A DNA stretch of 64,000 bases from Malacoplasma penetrans HF-2 (GCF_000011225.1 NC_004432.1:1240001-1304000), one strand, 5' to 3'. Numbered from the stretch's first letter, positions 36,588 through 48,443 are shown. Numbers and translations: made by a program. Notes: generated by a model from the sequence alone, not told the origin.

Positions 36588-36623
36588 AAAAAACTATCTT
36601 AGAAAAATCCAAGATAGTTTTTT
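36588..36623. terminator. Bidirectional intrinsic terminator
   Basis: A 13-bp stem (36588-36600 with 36611-36623) flanked by A and T runs lies between the convergent exonuclease gene and cdsA. Confidence 0.8.
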
Positions 36624-37786
36624 TATATAAGTTCTGAAAATAAAAAAGTTGAAGTAGCAATTAGTGAATAGAAAAAGTAAACTAGTGAAGTCATTAGCAA
36701 TGAATCTACTCTATCTAAAATTCCACCATGACTTTTTAATAAGTTACTAAAGTCTTTGATATCAAACTTTCTTTTTACATAACTAAATAGCAAATCACCT
36801 AATATTGAAAAGATAACTAATAGCACTGATAAAAAACAAAGTATTAATCATGAACTATAGTCATTAACAGTAGCAAAACTAATGATAGTTTCTAATACAT
36901 AACTTCCTCTTGTGAAAGATCAATTCAAAATAGGTACAGTATAAGTTTTGGTATCTAATTGTCATAAACCACAATAAACAAGAAGTAAAGCAACAGTAGT
37001 TATTGTTCCTAATATTGCTCCTTCTCAAGTTTTATTTGGGCTAATAACTTTAGCCATTTTATGTTTTCCAAAAAACATTCCTCAAAGGTAACACATTACA
37101 TCTGTACACATTACACTTATCATTATGAACAATAGCACTGTTCATCCTTTTGATAAAGCAACAAATACAAAACCAATGAAACCAAAAACAATTACTAGTA
37201 ATAAAACATTAATTGTAATTACATTTTTAAAACTATCTTTTTTATATATTTTTAAAATGATATTTAAAGCAACTATTAATACAATTAGTGAACCTACAGA
37301 ACTTAAAACTATTAGGTAATAAGATTTTTGAATACTAACAGTTTCTCCTTCTTGATTACTAGGCATTAGAAAAGTTGTAAAGTACTGAGCTATTAAATAA
37401 ACAAGTAATGGAATTATATAAACTATTGAACATAAGATCATTATGATGATTATTGGTATTTTTTCATGTTTATGAAAAATCAATTTTAATGATTCAAATA
37501 CTGCTAGTTCAAAAGGAATTAAAACCATAAAAAATAATAAGATAGCAAAAATACCAGTAATCTTTTCACTTAATGAAGGTATTCAAGCAAATTCAGGATA
37601 ATCAGATTTATCAGATAAAAAAGCAAAAGCTAAAATAATTAAATAATATAAAAAGATAAATACAGAAATAACAGTTCTATTTTTAAGATTTTTCTTTTTA
37701 TTACTATCTAATTTATTAATTAAAGGTTTGGTTTCAACATCTGAAATAACCAATGATTTTTCTTTATTTTTTAATAACATCTTCAT
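36623..37786 (-). CDS. cdsA: CDP-diacylglycerol synthase (phosphatidate cytidylyltransferase)
   Basis: 387 aa with about eight membrane segments. It makes CDP-diacylglycerol for phospholipid synthesis. The family signature is at the C-terminal end: '[20 protein letters not shown]' followed directly by '[10 protein letters not shown]'. 'VISPNKTWEGAILGT' is the other conserved loop. The N-terminal about 40 residues are a Lys-rich cytoplasmic extension. A start at the second Met (two codons in) is equally possible. It lies downstream of uppS, from which a terminator hairpin separates it. Confidence 0.94.
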
Positions 37787-37824
37787 AAATAAAAATACAT
37801 TTACATATTATATTATTTATATTT

Positions 37825-37869
37825 AAAAAAAATTAATTAGTGTATCTATTGTACCTAATTAATTTTTTT
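37825..37869 (-). terminator. Terminator hairpin between uppS and cdsA
   Basis: A 15-bp inverted repeat (37826-37840 with 37855-37869) overlaps the uppS stop and has a T-rich tail on the minus strand. It may attenuate rather than fully block cdsA transcription. Confidence 0.65.
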
Positions 37870-38545
37870 ATGCTTTACCAAATCTTCTATCTCTTTGATA
37901 GTATTGCTCTATATTATCTAATAATGTTTCTCTATTGTAATCAGGTCAATATTTTGGTTCAAAAATAATTTCACTATAAGCTAAATTAAATAAACAAAAG
38001 TTACTTAGTCTTTGTTCTCCACTTGTTCTAATTAACAAATCTATTGGAAGTAAAGAATGTGTAATTAAATATTCTTCAACTGGCTTCATTTTTTCTTTAT
38101 CTAATTGTGCATCTTTAAGAGCTTCTAAAATTTCAAGAGTACCACTGTAATTAAAAAATAAATTAACTTGGATTTTCTTTTCAAATTTTGAAGATTGTGA
38201 TTCTATCTTTTTTAGTGTGGTAACTAAAGTTCTAGGTAAATTATTTTCAAACCCTATTCACTTACCAACAATCCCTAAATCTTCCATTTTATTTAGTAAT
38301 TTACCATTTAAATTTTTTAATAGTAAATTTAATAAAAAATTAACTTCTTCTTTTCCTCTTTTTCAATTTTCCATGCTGAAAGCAAAAAAGGAAACTTGTT
38401 CAATCTCCTTTTCTATACAACATTGCACAATTTCTAATAAGTTTTTAATTCCTTGGGAGTGACCATAAGTTCTAGACTTATTTCTAACTTTTGCTCATCT
38501 ACCATTTCCATCCATTATGAATGCAATATGTTTTAGTTTATTCAT
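37868..38545 (-). CDS. uppS: Undecaprenyl diphosphate synthase-type cis-prenyltransferase
   Basis: 225 aa. Elongates isoprenyl diphosphates in cis. Motifs: 'HIAFIMDGNGRWAKVRNKSR' (catalytic Asp; the Trp is UGA), 'TYGHSQGIKNLLEI', 'FAFSMENWKR', 'LLIRTSGEQRLSNF' and 'EIIFEPKYWPDY'. A wall-less organism has no peptidoglycan use for it, so the product may serve glycosylation; this is inference. It starts 1 nt after the frr stop. Confidence 0.95.
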
Positions 38546-38546
38546 T

Positions 38547-39098
38547 TTATATAGTCATTAATTCTTTTTCTTTTTCAGCAAAAGCTTTATCTACTTTTGC
38601 ATTTCATTCTCTAGTTAATTTATCTAGATCTTCTTCATATCATTTAAGTTCATCTTCTCTAAGTTCTTTATCATCTTTAATTTTGTGATGAACATCTTTT
38701 CTGATATTTCTAATTTCAACTTTTACTTGTTCACTAAATTCTTTAACTTTTTTTACTGATGCTTTTCTAGTTTCTTCAGTTGGTGAAGGGAAAATAATTC
38801 TTAAAGAGTCAGCATCTACTTGAACAGATAATCCTAAATTTTCTTTTTGAATAGCACTGTTAATATCATGTAATAATGTTTTGTCATATGGTTTAACAAC
38901 AATTTGTTTTCCTTCAACTACTTGCATATTTGCAATTTCAAATAATTTTGATTTATCACCATAAGCTTCAACCATTACATGGTCTAAGATTTTTGGATTA
39001 GGTCTACCAGATTTAATTTTATTAAATTCAGAATCTAATCATTCTAATTTAACTTCTGCTTTTTTATCAAATTCTTCTTTATAAATTTTTCATTCCAT
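38547..39098 (-). CDS. frr: Ribosome recycling factor
   Basis: 183 aa, the family length. Releases ribosomes after termination. Conserved segments: '[20 protein letters not shown]' (normally RTGRA.P.LL..I.V..YG), '[17 protein letters not shown]', '[20 protein letters not shown]' and '[12 protein letters not shown]'. Part of the tsf-pyrH-frr-uppS-cdsA block. Confidence 0.95.
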
Positions 39099-39126
39099 AA
39101 TTAATTAAATATCCTATTCTTATAAT

Positions 39127-40080
39127 TTATTCTTTGTTGTCTTGATAAAAACTTTTAATGATTTCATTTAATTTTTTTTGATTTTTTTGAATATCATCTT
39201 CTTTTAACTTCTGTAATTCTTCAATAGAATTTTCAAAAATATCATCAATATTTAAACTATTTTCTTCTTTAATTGTTTTAATATCAATAACTTTATTATC
39301 TCAATTATTTGAACTTTTTTCACTATTGTTTTTGATATTTTTTATACCAAATTTAAAAGCATCTAAATCTTTTTCATCTTCTGATACTAAAGTAAATTTA
39401 GACTTATTTTCAAAAGCATTAAGAATTCCATTTTTTTCATTCATCTTAAAAACAATTGTTTTTATATTTGATTGTTTACAAATAGTTGCAGCTGTAATAT
39501 CCATCACTTCTAAACCCAATTCAATTGCCTTACTATAAGTTAAATGTTTATAAAATTTAGCATTGGGATTTTTATTTGGATCACTATCATATACACCATC
39601 TACATTATTTTTCCCCATCATAATATATGAAGCACCAAGCTCTGCAGCTGAAACTGCAACACCAGTGTCTGTTGTGAAATAAGGACGACCTGTTCCACAA
39701 GATAAGATGGCAATTTCATTATTATTTAATGATTCTTCTAAATTCCTAATAATGTAACTGTCTGCAATTTTTTCCATTTCAATAGTAGAGAAAATTCTAG
39801 ATTTGACATTAATGTTTGTAAGTAAAGATTGAAGTGCTAATGAATTCATTACAGTAGCTAACATCCCCATTTGGTCTGCTTTATATCTTTGCATACCAAT
39901 TTCTTTTGCTATGTTACCTCTTCAAATGTTTCCGCCACCCAATACAATTGCAACTTTATAGTTATTGGATAATACTTTAATTTGTCTACCAATTTCTCTT
40001 AAAAAGTCCAAATCAATAATATCATTTTTACCTTTTAAAGAAGCTCCACTAATTTTTAATATGACTAATTCTTTGTTCAT
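39127..40080 (-). CDS. pyrH: UMP kinase with a charged C-terminal extension
   Basis: 317 aa, against about 235-245 in the family. Phosphorylates UMP to UDP. Kinase motifs: 'VILKISGASLKG', 'VAIVLGGGNIWRG', 'DQMGMLATVMNSLAL', 'CGTGRPYFTTDTGVAVSAAE' and 'DGVYDSDPNKNPNAKFY'. The domain ends near 'SKFTLVS' (about residue 245). The last about 70 residues are Asp/Glu/Lys/Asn-rich with a probable helix ('SIEELQKLKEDDIQKNQKKL') and no recognisable domain. Between tsf and frr in the same orientation. Confidence 0.95.
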
Positions 40081-40133
40081 AATCTCCCACTTTTTTATTT
40101 TTGAAAATATATAGTAAAAATGAAAAAATATTT

Positions 40134-41012
40134 CTATTTTTTCATTTGTGCTTTTACTTCATCAGCAAAGTTTGCTTCTTGTTTTTCAATACCTTCACCA
40201 ACTTCAAATCTTACCATTTCAAGAACTTTGTTAGCCTTATTTTGTTTAAGGTATTTAATAATTGTAATTCCGTTGTCTTTAATAAAAGGTTGTTCTTCTA
40301 AACATACTTCAGCAAGCATTTTAACCATTCTACCTGCAACAATTTTTTCAGCAAATTCTTTAGGTTTACCTTCTTCAATTGTTTTTTGAATTAATAATTT
40401 TTCTTCTTCATCTTTTCATTTTTTGTCTACTTGACTGCTGTTAACAAATTTAGGATTCATTGATGCAACTTGCATAGCAACATCTTTACCTACTTCACTA
40501 CTAACTTCACCATCAATTAAAACAGCTGCTGATATTCTTCCGTTAAAGTGTTGGTAAACACCAAAACTTTGTCCTTTTTTCTTTGTTAATAATTGAGCTC
40601 TTCTAACTGAAATTTTTTCTCCAATTGTAGCAGTTAAATCAATTGCAGTATCTGCAACTGTTTTTTTATTAGGTAAAACTAATGAATCAACATTGTCAGC
40701 TGATTTATTTTTTAAAATAACTTCAGCTACATCTTTAACAAATTTAACAAAATCTGCATTTTTACTAACAAAATCAGTTTGAGAATTGACTTCTAAAACA
40801 ACACAGTTATCACCTTTTTCAACAACTGTTGTTTGTCCTTCAGCTGCAATAGCACTTGCTTTTTTAGCAGCTTTTGAAATTCCTTTTTCTCTTAATCAAG
40901 CAATTGCTTTTTCAATATCATTATCAGATTCTTCTAAAGCTTTTTTACAATCCATAAAACCAGCTTGAGTTCTACTTCTTAGTTCTTTAATTTTATCAGC
41001 ACTAATACTCAT
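40134..41012 (-). CDS. tsf: Translation elongation factor Ts
   Basis: 292 aa. Nucleotide-exchange factor for EF-Tu. The signature '[20 protein letters not shown]' is at the N-terminus, with the TDFV motif in '[19 protein letters not shown]'; '[17 protein letters not shown]' follows. First gene of the tsf-pyrH-frr-uppS-cdsA block. rpsB, its usual neighbour in other bacteria, lies about 5 kb away beyond the membrane-protein/IS region. Confidence 0.97.
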
Positions 41013-41223
41013 AATTAAAATTCCTTTTTATTTAAAATGTTTAAAACCTTATATTATTTTATATGATTTTCACAATTAATTATTAAATAGTTAGATGAAT
41101 CTTAAAAAGAAGAAGTTTGAAATTTAAAATCAATATGAATCTCTTTAGTAAATTTTAATAATAATTTACTGATAAAAAATTTATTCATTCTTTCCTTTTT
41201 TAAATCTAAAAAATTTAAAAATC

Positions 41224-42204
41224 TTAATTCAATGGATTATTTTTAATATCTTTTAAAATTATTTTTTTAATTATTAAATTAATCAATTTAGAAACTAAAC
41301 AATGAACTAAAAATATTGCTGCAAAATTAAAAATAAGAAAAAGATAAGAATAAGCTAGTGCATTTGTTATATTGATTCAGTCTAATTCTCAAATATGCAA
41401 AAGAAAAGCTAGAACTATAAATAAATAATTAGCTAAATACAAAAGGTAGAAAAAGAAATTTTTTATATAAACTAAAATTAAGAATTTTTTAATCTTGTTT
41501 GCATCTATTACAGGATTTAACAAATTCAATAAATACATCATTCCTAAATATCAAATATTAGAAAAACTTGCTCGGAAATTTTTTGTAACATAGAAATATT
41601 GATGAAATCCTATATAAGTTTTATAAGCAGATTCTTGATGAAAATATTTTGTGTAATCAAAAGTTATGGGTTTTTTATAAATAAAATCAGTCTTAGAAAT
41701 ATGCCATAGCTTGTATTTAAATTCATAAAAAATTTGATTAATATCAATATCCAATGGTGTGTCTATATCAATATCCATATTAATTTCTTGATGATATTTT
41801 TTTAAATAATAATTTTTAAATTTTACATCAATATTTTTAATAACCCATTTAGTCATTTTGTATTGATAAATATATTGAAAAATTATTGAAATAATAATTA
41901 AAGGAATAGTAACAGAAACATAAACTATATCATTAGTAAAAAGGCCTAATAAAGAAAATATAAATATTAATAAAAGAAGATTTAGATTCATCACAATTGT
42001 TTTATAAAAGTGTATCTTTAAGAAAAACATGTGAGCAAATTCTCTTTCACTTAATGCTTTAAAAAATGATCTAAAAAAAGTAATAAAAACCATTGTTCCA
42101 AAAATGGGTGAAAGCAATAGTCATAAAGGTAGTTTTATTTGTTGAAATTTTTTAATAATTAAAATATCTTGTTTCAATGACTGGTCCATGTAATTAGTGA
42201 TCAT
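41224..42204 (-). CDS. Membrane protein of a local paralogous pair
   Basis: 326 aa with four hydrophobic segments in two pairs: one near 'LLSPIFGTMVFITFF' and 'NLNLLLLIFIFSLLGLF', the other in the C-terminal third ('IKNFFFYLLYLANYLFIVLA' and 'YSYLFLIFNFAAIFLVHCLV'). A soluble middle contains 'FKNYYLKKYHQEINMDIDID'. The C-terminus is 'IIKKIILKDIKNNPLN'. It is clearly paralogous to the IS-disrupted gene upstream (for example 'QDILIIKKFQQIK' in both). Function unknown. Confidence 0.8.
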
Positions 42205-42801
42205 AGGTTATCCTTATAATTTATTAAAGTAAAGATTTAAAGTTGTGATTACATCCAATATTGTCTGACTGGTAATTATCTTGCTTCTATTAATTTGAAT
42301 TTATTTTTCAAAATAGCATTTAAGTACTAATGATTTTTTAATCAATGTCTTTCAAAACTATTTTTTTAATAAATAAATTTATTATTCTAGAAATAAAAGC
42401 ATGTAAAAGAAGTATGACTAAGAAACTACCTACAGATACTAATATTGGAAAAATAGGATTCATTATGTTAATTAATCCATTTATTTGAAAAGCTTTAAAA
42501 ATGAATATTAACAAAATGAATAAATAATTAAGTATATATAAAACACCAAAAAATAAATTTTTTAGGTGGATAATAAATAAAAATTGTTTTAATTTTTTTA
42601 TATCTAAAATAGGACTCAATGAATTTAATAAAACAATCATTCCTAAATATCAAAAATTTGAAAAACTCACTATTACATTTTTCTTAATATTAAGATGGTT
42701 AAATAGCCCTGCTTGGTAAGCATCTTCTAAAGGAAAGTGTTTTATAGGGTCTAAATAAATTGATTTTTTATAGATGAAATCATTTTTAAAAATTTTTGAT
42801 A

Positions 42802-42809
42802 ACTTAAAT
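42802..42809. repeat. IS256 target-site duplication, left copy
   Basis: The sequence ACTTAAAT directly precedes the left end of the element and is repeated identically at 44192-44199. Eight bases is the usual duplication length for IS256-family insertion. Confidence 0.88.
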
Positions 42810-44191
42810 GGTAATGTACTGATTTTTGGATAAAGTCCAATTTAGGTTTTAAACATTTCTAATGTTTATAGTGATTTAATTTATATCATATCCTGTTCGT
42901 TTTTGAAATAACCTATATTTCATTTTCAAACAGGATTTTTAATTGTTGTAATATTAATCCCCAATTAGCAACTCTTGATTTCCAATTTTCTGAAATATTA
43001 ATCAATCTTAAATAAATTAATTTAGATAATGCATTAACAGATGTAATTCCACCTTTTGCTTTTGTTATCTTCCTAATATTTCTATTAACATTTTCAATTA
43101 AATTTGTAGTGTAAATTAGTCTTCTAATTTCTGCAGGAAATTGAAAGAAAGTGGTTAACTCTTCAATATTATTATTTCAAGATTTAGTTGCATAGCCATA
43201 TTTAGAAGATCACTTTTCAGTAAATATTTTTAAAGCTTTCATAGATACATCAAAATTTGGTGCTTGATAGATTTTTTTCATATCTGCAGTAAATTCTTTT
43301 AAGTGATCATATCTAACAAATTTTGTAGAGTTTCTTACTTGATGAACAATACATTTTTGAATGTAAGTTTCTGGGAAAGCACTTTTAAAAGCATCACTAA
43401 TTCCAGTTAGATTATCAGAACAAGAAATAAATACTTTTTTAACACCACGGCTCTTTAAATCATTAAAAATACTTAATCATTGTTTAGCAGATTCTGTTTC
43501 ACCTATTCAAAAACCTAATATTTCCTTAATTCCTTCTAAATTAACTCCAAGAATTATATAAACTGATTTTTCTAAAAATTGAGAGTCATCTCTAACTTTA
43601 AATCTAATTCCATCAACAAAGATAATAGGATATATATCTTCTAAAGGTCTAGACTGTCATGTAAGTATTTCAGGAAGAATTTTGTCAGTAACTCTTGATA
43701 CTAAATCTTTATCTACTCCTACACCATACATGTCTAGGAAAACATCTTGTATTTCTCTAGTAGACATTCCTTTAGAATAAAGTTTAATAATATTGTGTTC
43801 TATGTCATTTAAATTTCTTTGATGTTTTCTTACTAATTGTGGTTCAAATGTAGAATTAACATCTCTTGGAATTTCTACATCCAATTTTCCATATTTAGTA
43901 TTTAAAGTTTTTTTGGTTTTTCCTTTTCGGTAGTTATTAGAAAACTCTCTAGAATTCTGATCTCATTTTTCATATCCTAAATGGCCATCCATTTCTACAT
44001 CTAAACTTTTTTCTATAAATGATTTGGTTAATTCTTTTAAAAGGTTGTCAAAATCTTCTTTGTTTTCAACACCTAATTTTTCTAATAATTTTTCAGTTGA
44101 TGATTTTTCTTTTTTTGCCATAATAAAAACTCCAGTTAGTAATATCTTAATATTTCCTAAATGGAGTTTATCCAAAATTTGCTACAGTACC
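42810..44191 (-). mobile_element. IS256-family insertion sequence
   Basis: 1,382 bp. The first 26 bp at the left and the reverse complement of the last 26 bp match at 20 positions: both begin GGTA and share TTTTGGATAAA. The element is bounded by an 8-bp direct duplication and contains one intact transposase gene on the minus strand, the same orientation as the gene it interrupts. Confidence 0.92.
42913..44121 (-). CDS. IS256-family (mutator-type) transposase
   Basis: 402 aa, full length, no stop within. The conserved N-terminus has 'LDVEMDGHLGYEKW' and the DDE residues are in 'IIFVDGIRFKVRDD' (D), 'VFISCSDNLTGISDAFKSAF' (D) and the helix with 'WNNNIEELTTFFQFP' (E). 'TTNLIENVNRNIRK' is the usual C-terminal motif. 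UGA codons are used for Trp, so it is adapted to Mollicutes. The ATG at 44121 has a GGAG site. Probably active. Confidence 0.95.
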
Positions 44192-44199
44192 ACTTAAAT
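44192..44199. repeat. IS256 target-site duplication, right copy
   Basis: Identical to 42802-42809; together they bracket the element exactly. Confidence 0.88.
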
Positions 44200-44862
44200 T
44201 TAAACTGATAAAAAATTTCATTAATATCAATATCTAATGAGGTATTTATATCAATATCCACCTTAATTTCTTGTCCATATTTTTCTCAATAATATTTTTG
44301 AAATTCACTATCTATATTTTTAACAATTCACTTGGTTGTGTAATATTGATAAATGTATAGAAAAATTAATGAACAAATAGCTAGAGATATTAGAAATCAT
44401 ATAAAAATTGATTCATACTCATTTTCATAAATTCCTAAAAAGCAATAAACTCCCATTATAAAAATGATTACACTATTCAATACAACCATTTTTCGAATAT
44501 AAATTTTCAAAAATAAAGTATGAACAAATTCTCTCTCACTTAAGACTTTAAAAAACGATCTAAAAAAAGTTATAAAAACAAAAGTTCCAAAAATTGGTGA
44601 AAGCAAAATTCACAAAGGGAATTTTATTTGCTGGAATTTTTTAATAATTAAAATATCTTGATTTAGATATTGGTCATTAATTAAACTATTCATAAAATAA
44701 TCTTTCTTCTTTTAATAAATTCTTTATATGTTGATTCTAAATTTAGCCTAACTGCAAATAGATAATATTTTTTGCACTTTTAAAAAAATATTACATATAT
44801 TCAAAAATTTATATATAAAGTTTTATTTTTTTATATTTACTATCAAAATTTTTAAAAAAATA

Positions 44863-44898
44863 AAAAAGAAGTAATTGATAAGTTCAATCACTTCTTTA
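44863..44898 (-). terminator. Terminator of ldh
   Basis: A near-perfect stem of about 15 bp with one mismatch (44864-44878 against 44883-44897) followed by T runs on the minus strand, just past the ldh stop. Confidence 0.8.
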
Positions 44899-44918
44899 AA
44901 AATTAATTTTATAAAGAA

Positions 44919-45855
<937 letters not shown>

Positions 45856-45866
<11 letters not shown>

Positions 45867-46308
45867 AGTCGTTCTTTCCTTTATTTAAATTTATAATTTT
45901 TCGAGATGATATATTTTCTAATTTTTTTTCCGAAAAAAAATAAACAACTTCTAATTTATCTCACTCTTGCTTATAAATATCAGCAATGTATTTTTCAAAT
46001 TTGAAATCATTTACATCTCTTATACCTCTTATTATAAAGTAGATTGTTTTTATTTTTGCAAAATCTGAAATCTTAGAATCTCATTTTATTACTTCAACAT
46101 TTTTGATTGATAATGAGTCAATTTTTTCTTCAACTTTTTGATATCTTTTTTCTAAATCACTACTTGTTTTAGTGTTATTAATTGCTACAACAATATATAC
46201 AAAATCAAATAGTTTTAGTGCTCTTTTTAAAATATTTAGATGCCCATCATGAAAAACTTCAAAAGTTCCTGGAAATATACATGCTTTCTTCTTTTGGTTT
46301 AATGACAT
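45856..46308 (-). CDS. coaD: Phosphopantetheine adenylyltransferase
   Basis: 150 aa. Penultimate step of coenzyme A synthesis. Nucleotidyltransferase motif '[20 protein letters not shown]' (T/HxGH), then '[20 protein letters not shown]' (RG.R...DF.YE) and 'ISSRKI' near the C-terminus. The ATG sits at the foot of the rpsB terminator hairpin. It overlaps ldh by 11 nt. Confidence 0.92.
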
Positions 46309-46315
46309 AAAAAAA

Positions 46316-46338
46316 TCCTACTATACAGTAGGAATTTT
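46316..46338 (-). terminator. Hairpin between rpsB and coaD
   Basis: A 7-bp stem (46316-46322 with 46327-46333), loop of 4 nt, followed on the minus strand by T residues that reach the coaD start codon. Confidence 0.65.
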
Positions 46339-46360
46339 ATAATTTATTTGATTAATAATA

Positions 46361-47464
46361 TTAATTTTTATTAAAAGAATGATTGTTTTGTCTTCTATTT
46401 TCTGGTTTTCTTTTAATTACTTCAGGTAATAGAATTTCTTCATCTTTCTTTTCAGCAAATGCTTTAGGCAATCCTTTAGCTTCTGCAACTGCATCACATA
46501 GTAATCCAACTAATAAGTAAACTGATTTAATTGAATGGTTGTTTGCAGGAATTACATAGTCTACTAAATCTGGGTTTGCATTTGTGTTACAAATAGCAAT
46601 TACTGGGATTCCAAGATTTCTTGCTTCTTTAATAGCAATTTTATTAATTTCAGGGTCAGTTAGAATAATTACTTTTGGTAATTCTTTCATTGTTCTAATT
46701 CCTGAGAAGTATTTTGCATATTTTTCAGTTTTCTTCTTTAATTCAACTTGTTCTTTTTTAGTATATTTATTAATTTCTCCATTTTTGTGGATCAGAATTA
46801 AATTGTTGAATTTAGCAACTGACTTAGTAATTGTACTGAAGTTTGTTAAAGTACCACCTAATCATCTTTCATTAATATAGAAAGCATGTGATCTTTTAGC
46901 TTGTTCTTTAACATGGTTCTTAATAGTTTTTCCTCTAGTTCCAACAATTAATACTGGTGAACTTTCAGAATTACTGTTTGCTTTAACTAAATCTAATAAG
47001 AAATTGTAAGCAACATTAAGAGAAATAACTGTATGTAATAAATCAATAATGTGGTTGTTACCTTTTTTAGTATAGATAAACTTCTTCATTTTTGGATTTC
47101 ATTTTCTAGTAGTTAAACCAATATGAGCTCCAGTTTCCATTAATTTATTAACACTTACTAATTTTCTAAAAGGTTTTCCTGTAATAGTAGGATTTTCTTT
47201 AATTTTTTGTAAGATATTATTTTCAATTTCTGCTACTTTTTCTTTAAATGAACTTAATTCAAATTTTGAACCAGTACTTGGTGTTGAATTTGAAGAAGAT
47301 TCATTTGTATCTACTGAATTTGCAGTCTTATTAACTTTTTTTGATGAAACTTTTTCAGCAGTTTTATTAGTTTCATTTACTTCTGCTTTTACATCTTTTT
47401 TAGCAACTGTTCTTTTAGTTGTTTTACTAGATGATCCAGTTTTAGCCTCTGCTTTTTTAGGCAT
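46361..47464 (-). CDS. rpsB: Ribosomal protein S2 with long N-terminal and short C-terminal extensions
   Basis: 367 aa, against about 230-260 in most bacteria. The S2 domain begins near residue 103 ('LVSVNKLMETGAHIGLTTRK') and contains 'WNPKMKKFIYTKKGNNHIID' and 'NERWLGGTLTNFSTI', plus 'PKVIILTDPEINKIAIKEAR'. The N-terminal about 100 residues are Lys/Ser/Thr/Asn-rich and low complexity. The ATG at 47464 has a GGAG site about 6 nt upstream, and -10-like TATAAT hexamers lie around 47501-47510 on the minus strand, supporting the long form. tsf is not adjacent. Confidence 0.95.
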
Positions 47465-47782
47465 ATTAATCTCCTTATAATAATTTAAATAACAAAGTAT
47501 ATTATATTATATTTGCCCTTTTAATTCATACTTTATGTAATTTTGTTTTTTAGTGTCCAAAACATATTACTAATTGTAAAAAAGTTTATTTTATAAAATT
47601 GTTTGACATTATTCATTAATTACTGTTTTAAAAAGATTAATAATGGTTGTTATTCTCAGTAAATCCCTTATTTTAAAACCCAAAATATAAAAGCATTATT
47701 TAAACTCTATATTGGTTAGTTTATTTGTTACAGGTAATAATAAAATACTTGTTATTATTTAATTAGTACTTGGGTTAACAAA
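47465..47782. other. 318-bp intergenic region, divergent rpsB and the GntR-type regulator
   Basis: Very AT-rich, with no plausible gene. On the minus side, TATAAT-like hexamers (47501-47510) and the GGAG site of rpsB are visible. On the plus side a TTGACA hexamer at 47603-47608 could be a -35 element, with only a poor -10 after it. No strong hairpin or palindrome seen. Confidence 0.5.
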
Positions 47783-48424
47783 GTGTTCAAATGAGAAGAA
47801 ATTTATCTAGATATAAAAAATAAGATTGAAGATAGCACATATAGAGGTGACAGTTTTTTACCAACCGAACAACAACTATGTATTAAATACAAAGTATCTA
47901 GAGAAACTATTAGAAAAATATATTCAAAACTAGAAACTGAAAATTACATTTTCTCTATTAAAAACAAAGGAAGAATCATTAGAAGAAAAGATGTGGATTC
48001 TAATCTTTTATCATTTAGAGATTTAACAAAAAATAAATATAGATCTGAATACAAAATTGTATTTTCAAATGAGTCAAAAGTTGAAATCATTGTTAGAAGA
48101 TATAATGAAAATAATTTATACATTTATGAGAAATCTAAAATCTATAAAAAATATGTAGATACATCATATATTTCAGATGACTTATTAAACAAAATAGGTA
48201 TTTTAAATTATTTAAAAAAGTATAGTTATAACAAAATTAATAATGCAACAAAAAGATTTGTATTATCAAAAGATAATGAAGCAACAAAAGAAATTAAAAG
48301 TGATTTTTGTATCCTTAATGATTGTTTAGTTTTTGATGTAGAAAACAATGTAATAGAACATTCTAAAAACTACTACAATCCAATTTATTTTGAATATTAC
48401 TTATTTGAAAAGTACAACAACTAA
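47783..48424 (+). CDS. GntR-family (TreR-like) transcriptional regulator
   Basis: 213 aa from a GTG at 47783; the next residues are Phe-Lys-Trp(UGA)-Glu-Glu-Ile-Tyr, matching the family start. The N-terminal winged helix has 'YRGDSFLPTEQQLCIKYKVS' and 'RETIRKIYSKLETENYIFS'; a UTRA-like ligand domain follows. No in-frame ATG precedes the domain, and the ribosome binding site is weak. It lies just upstream of the sucrose operon, and a TreR-type operator sits between them. It is probably the operon's repressor, with a sugar phosphate as effector (inference). Confidence 0.85.
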
Positions 48425-48431
48425 TAATATC

Positions 48432-48443
48432 TTGTATATACAA
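48432..48443. promoter_or_regulatory. Perfect palindrome matching the TreR operator core
   Basis: TTGTATATACAA is a 12-bp perfect palindrome, the same as the core operator reported for Bacillus subtilis TreR. It lies 8 nt after the regulator stop and 71 nt before the PTS start. A -10-like TACAAT lies further downstream (around 48479), so repressor binding here could block transcription of the operon. Confidence 0.75.

Larger units (their letters stand above)
42338..44693 (-). pseudogene. Membrane-protein gene (paralogue of 41224-42204) disrupted by an IS256-family element
   Basis: The 5' part (44693 to about 44192) encodes 'MNSLINDQYLNQDILIIKKF' and 'LLSPIFGTFVFITFFRSFFK'. The 3' part (about 42809 to 42338) encodes 'DFIYKKSIYLDPIKHF' and 'YLGMIVLLNSLSPILDIKKL', ending at a TAA. 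Removing the 1,382-bp element plus one 8-bp duplication copy rejoins the two parts in frame as a 321-aa protein that aligns throughout with the intact neighbour. The disruption is therefore recent and otherwise undecayed. Confidence 0.92.
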
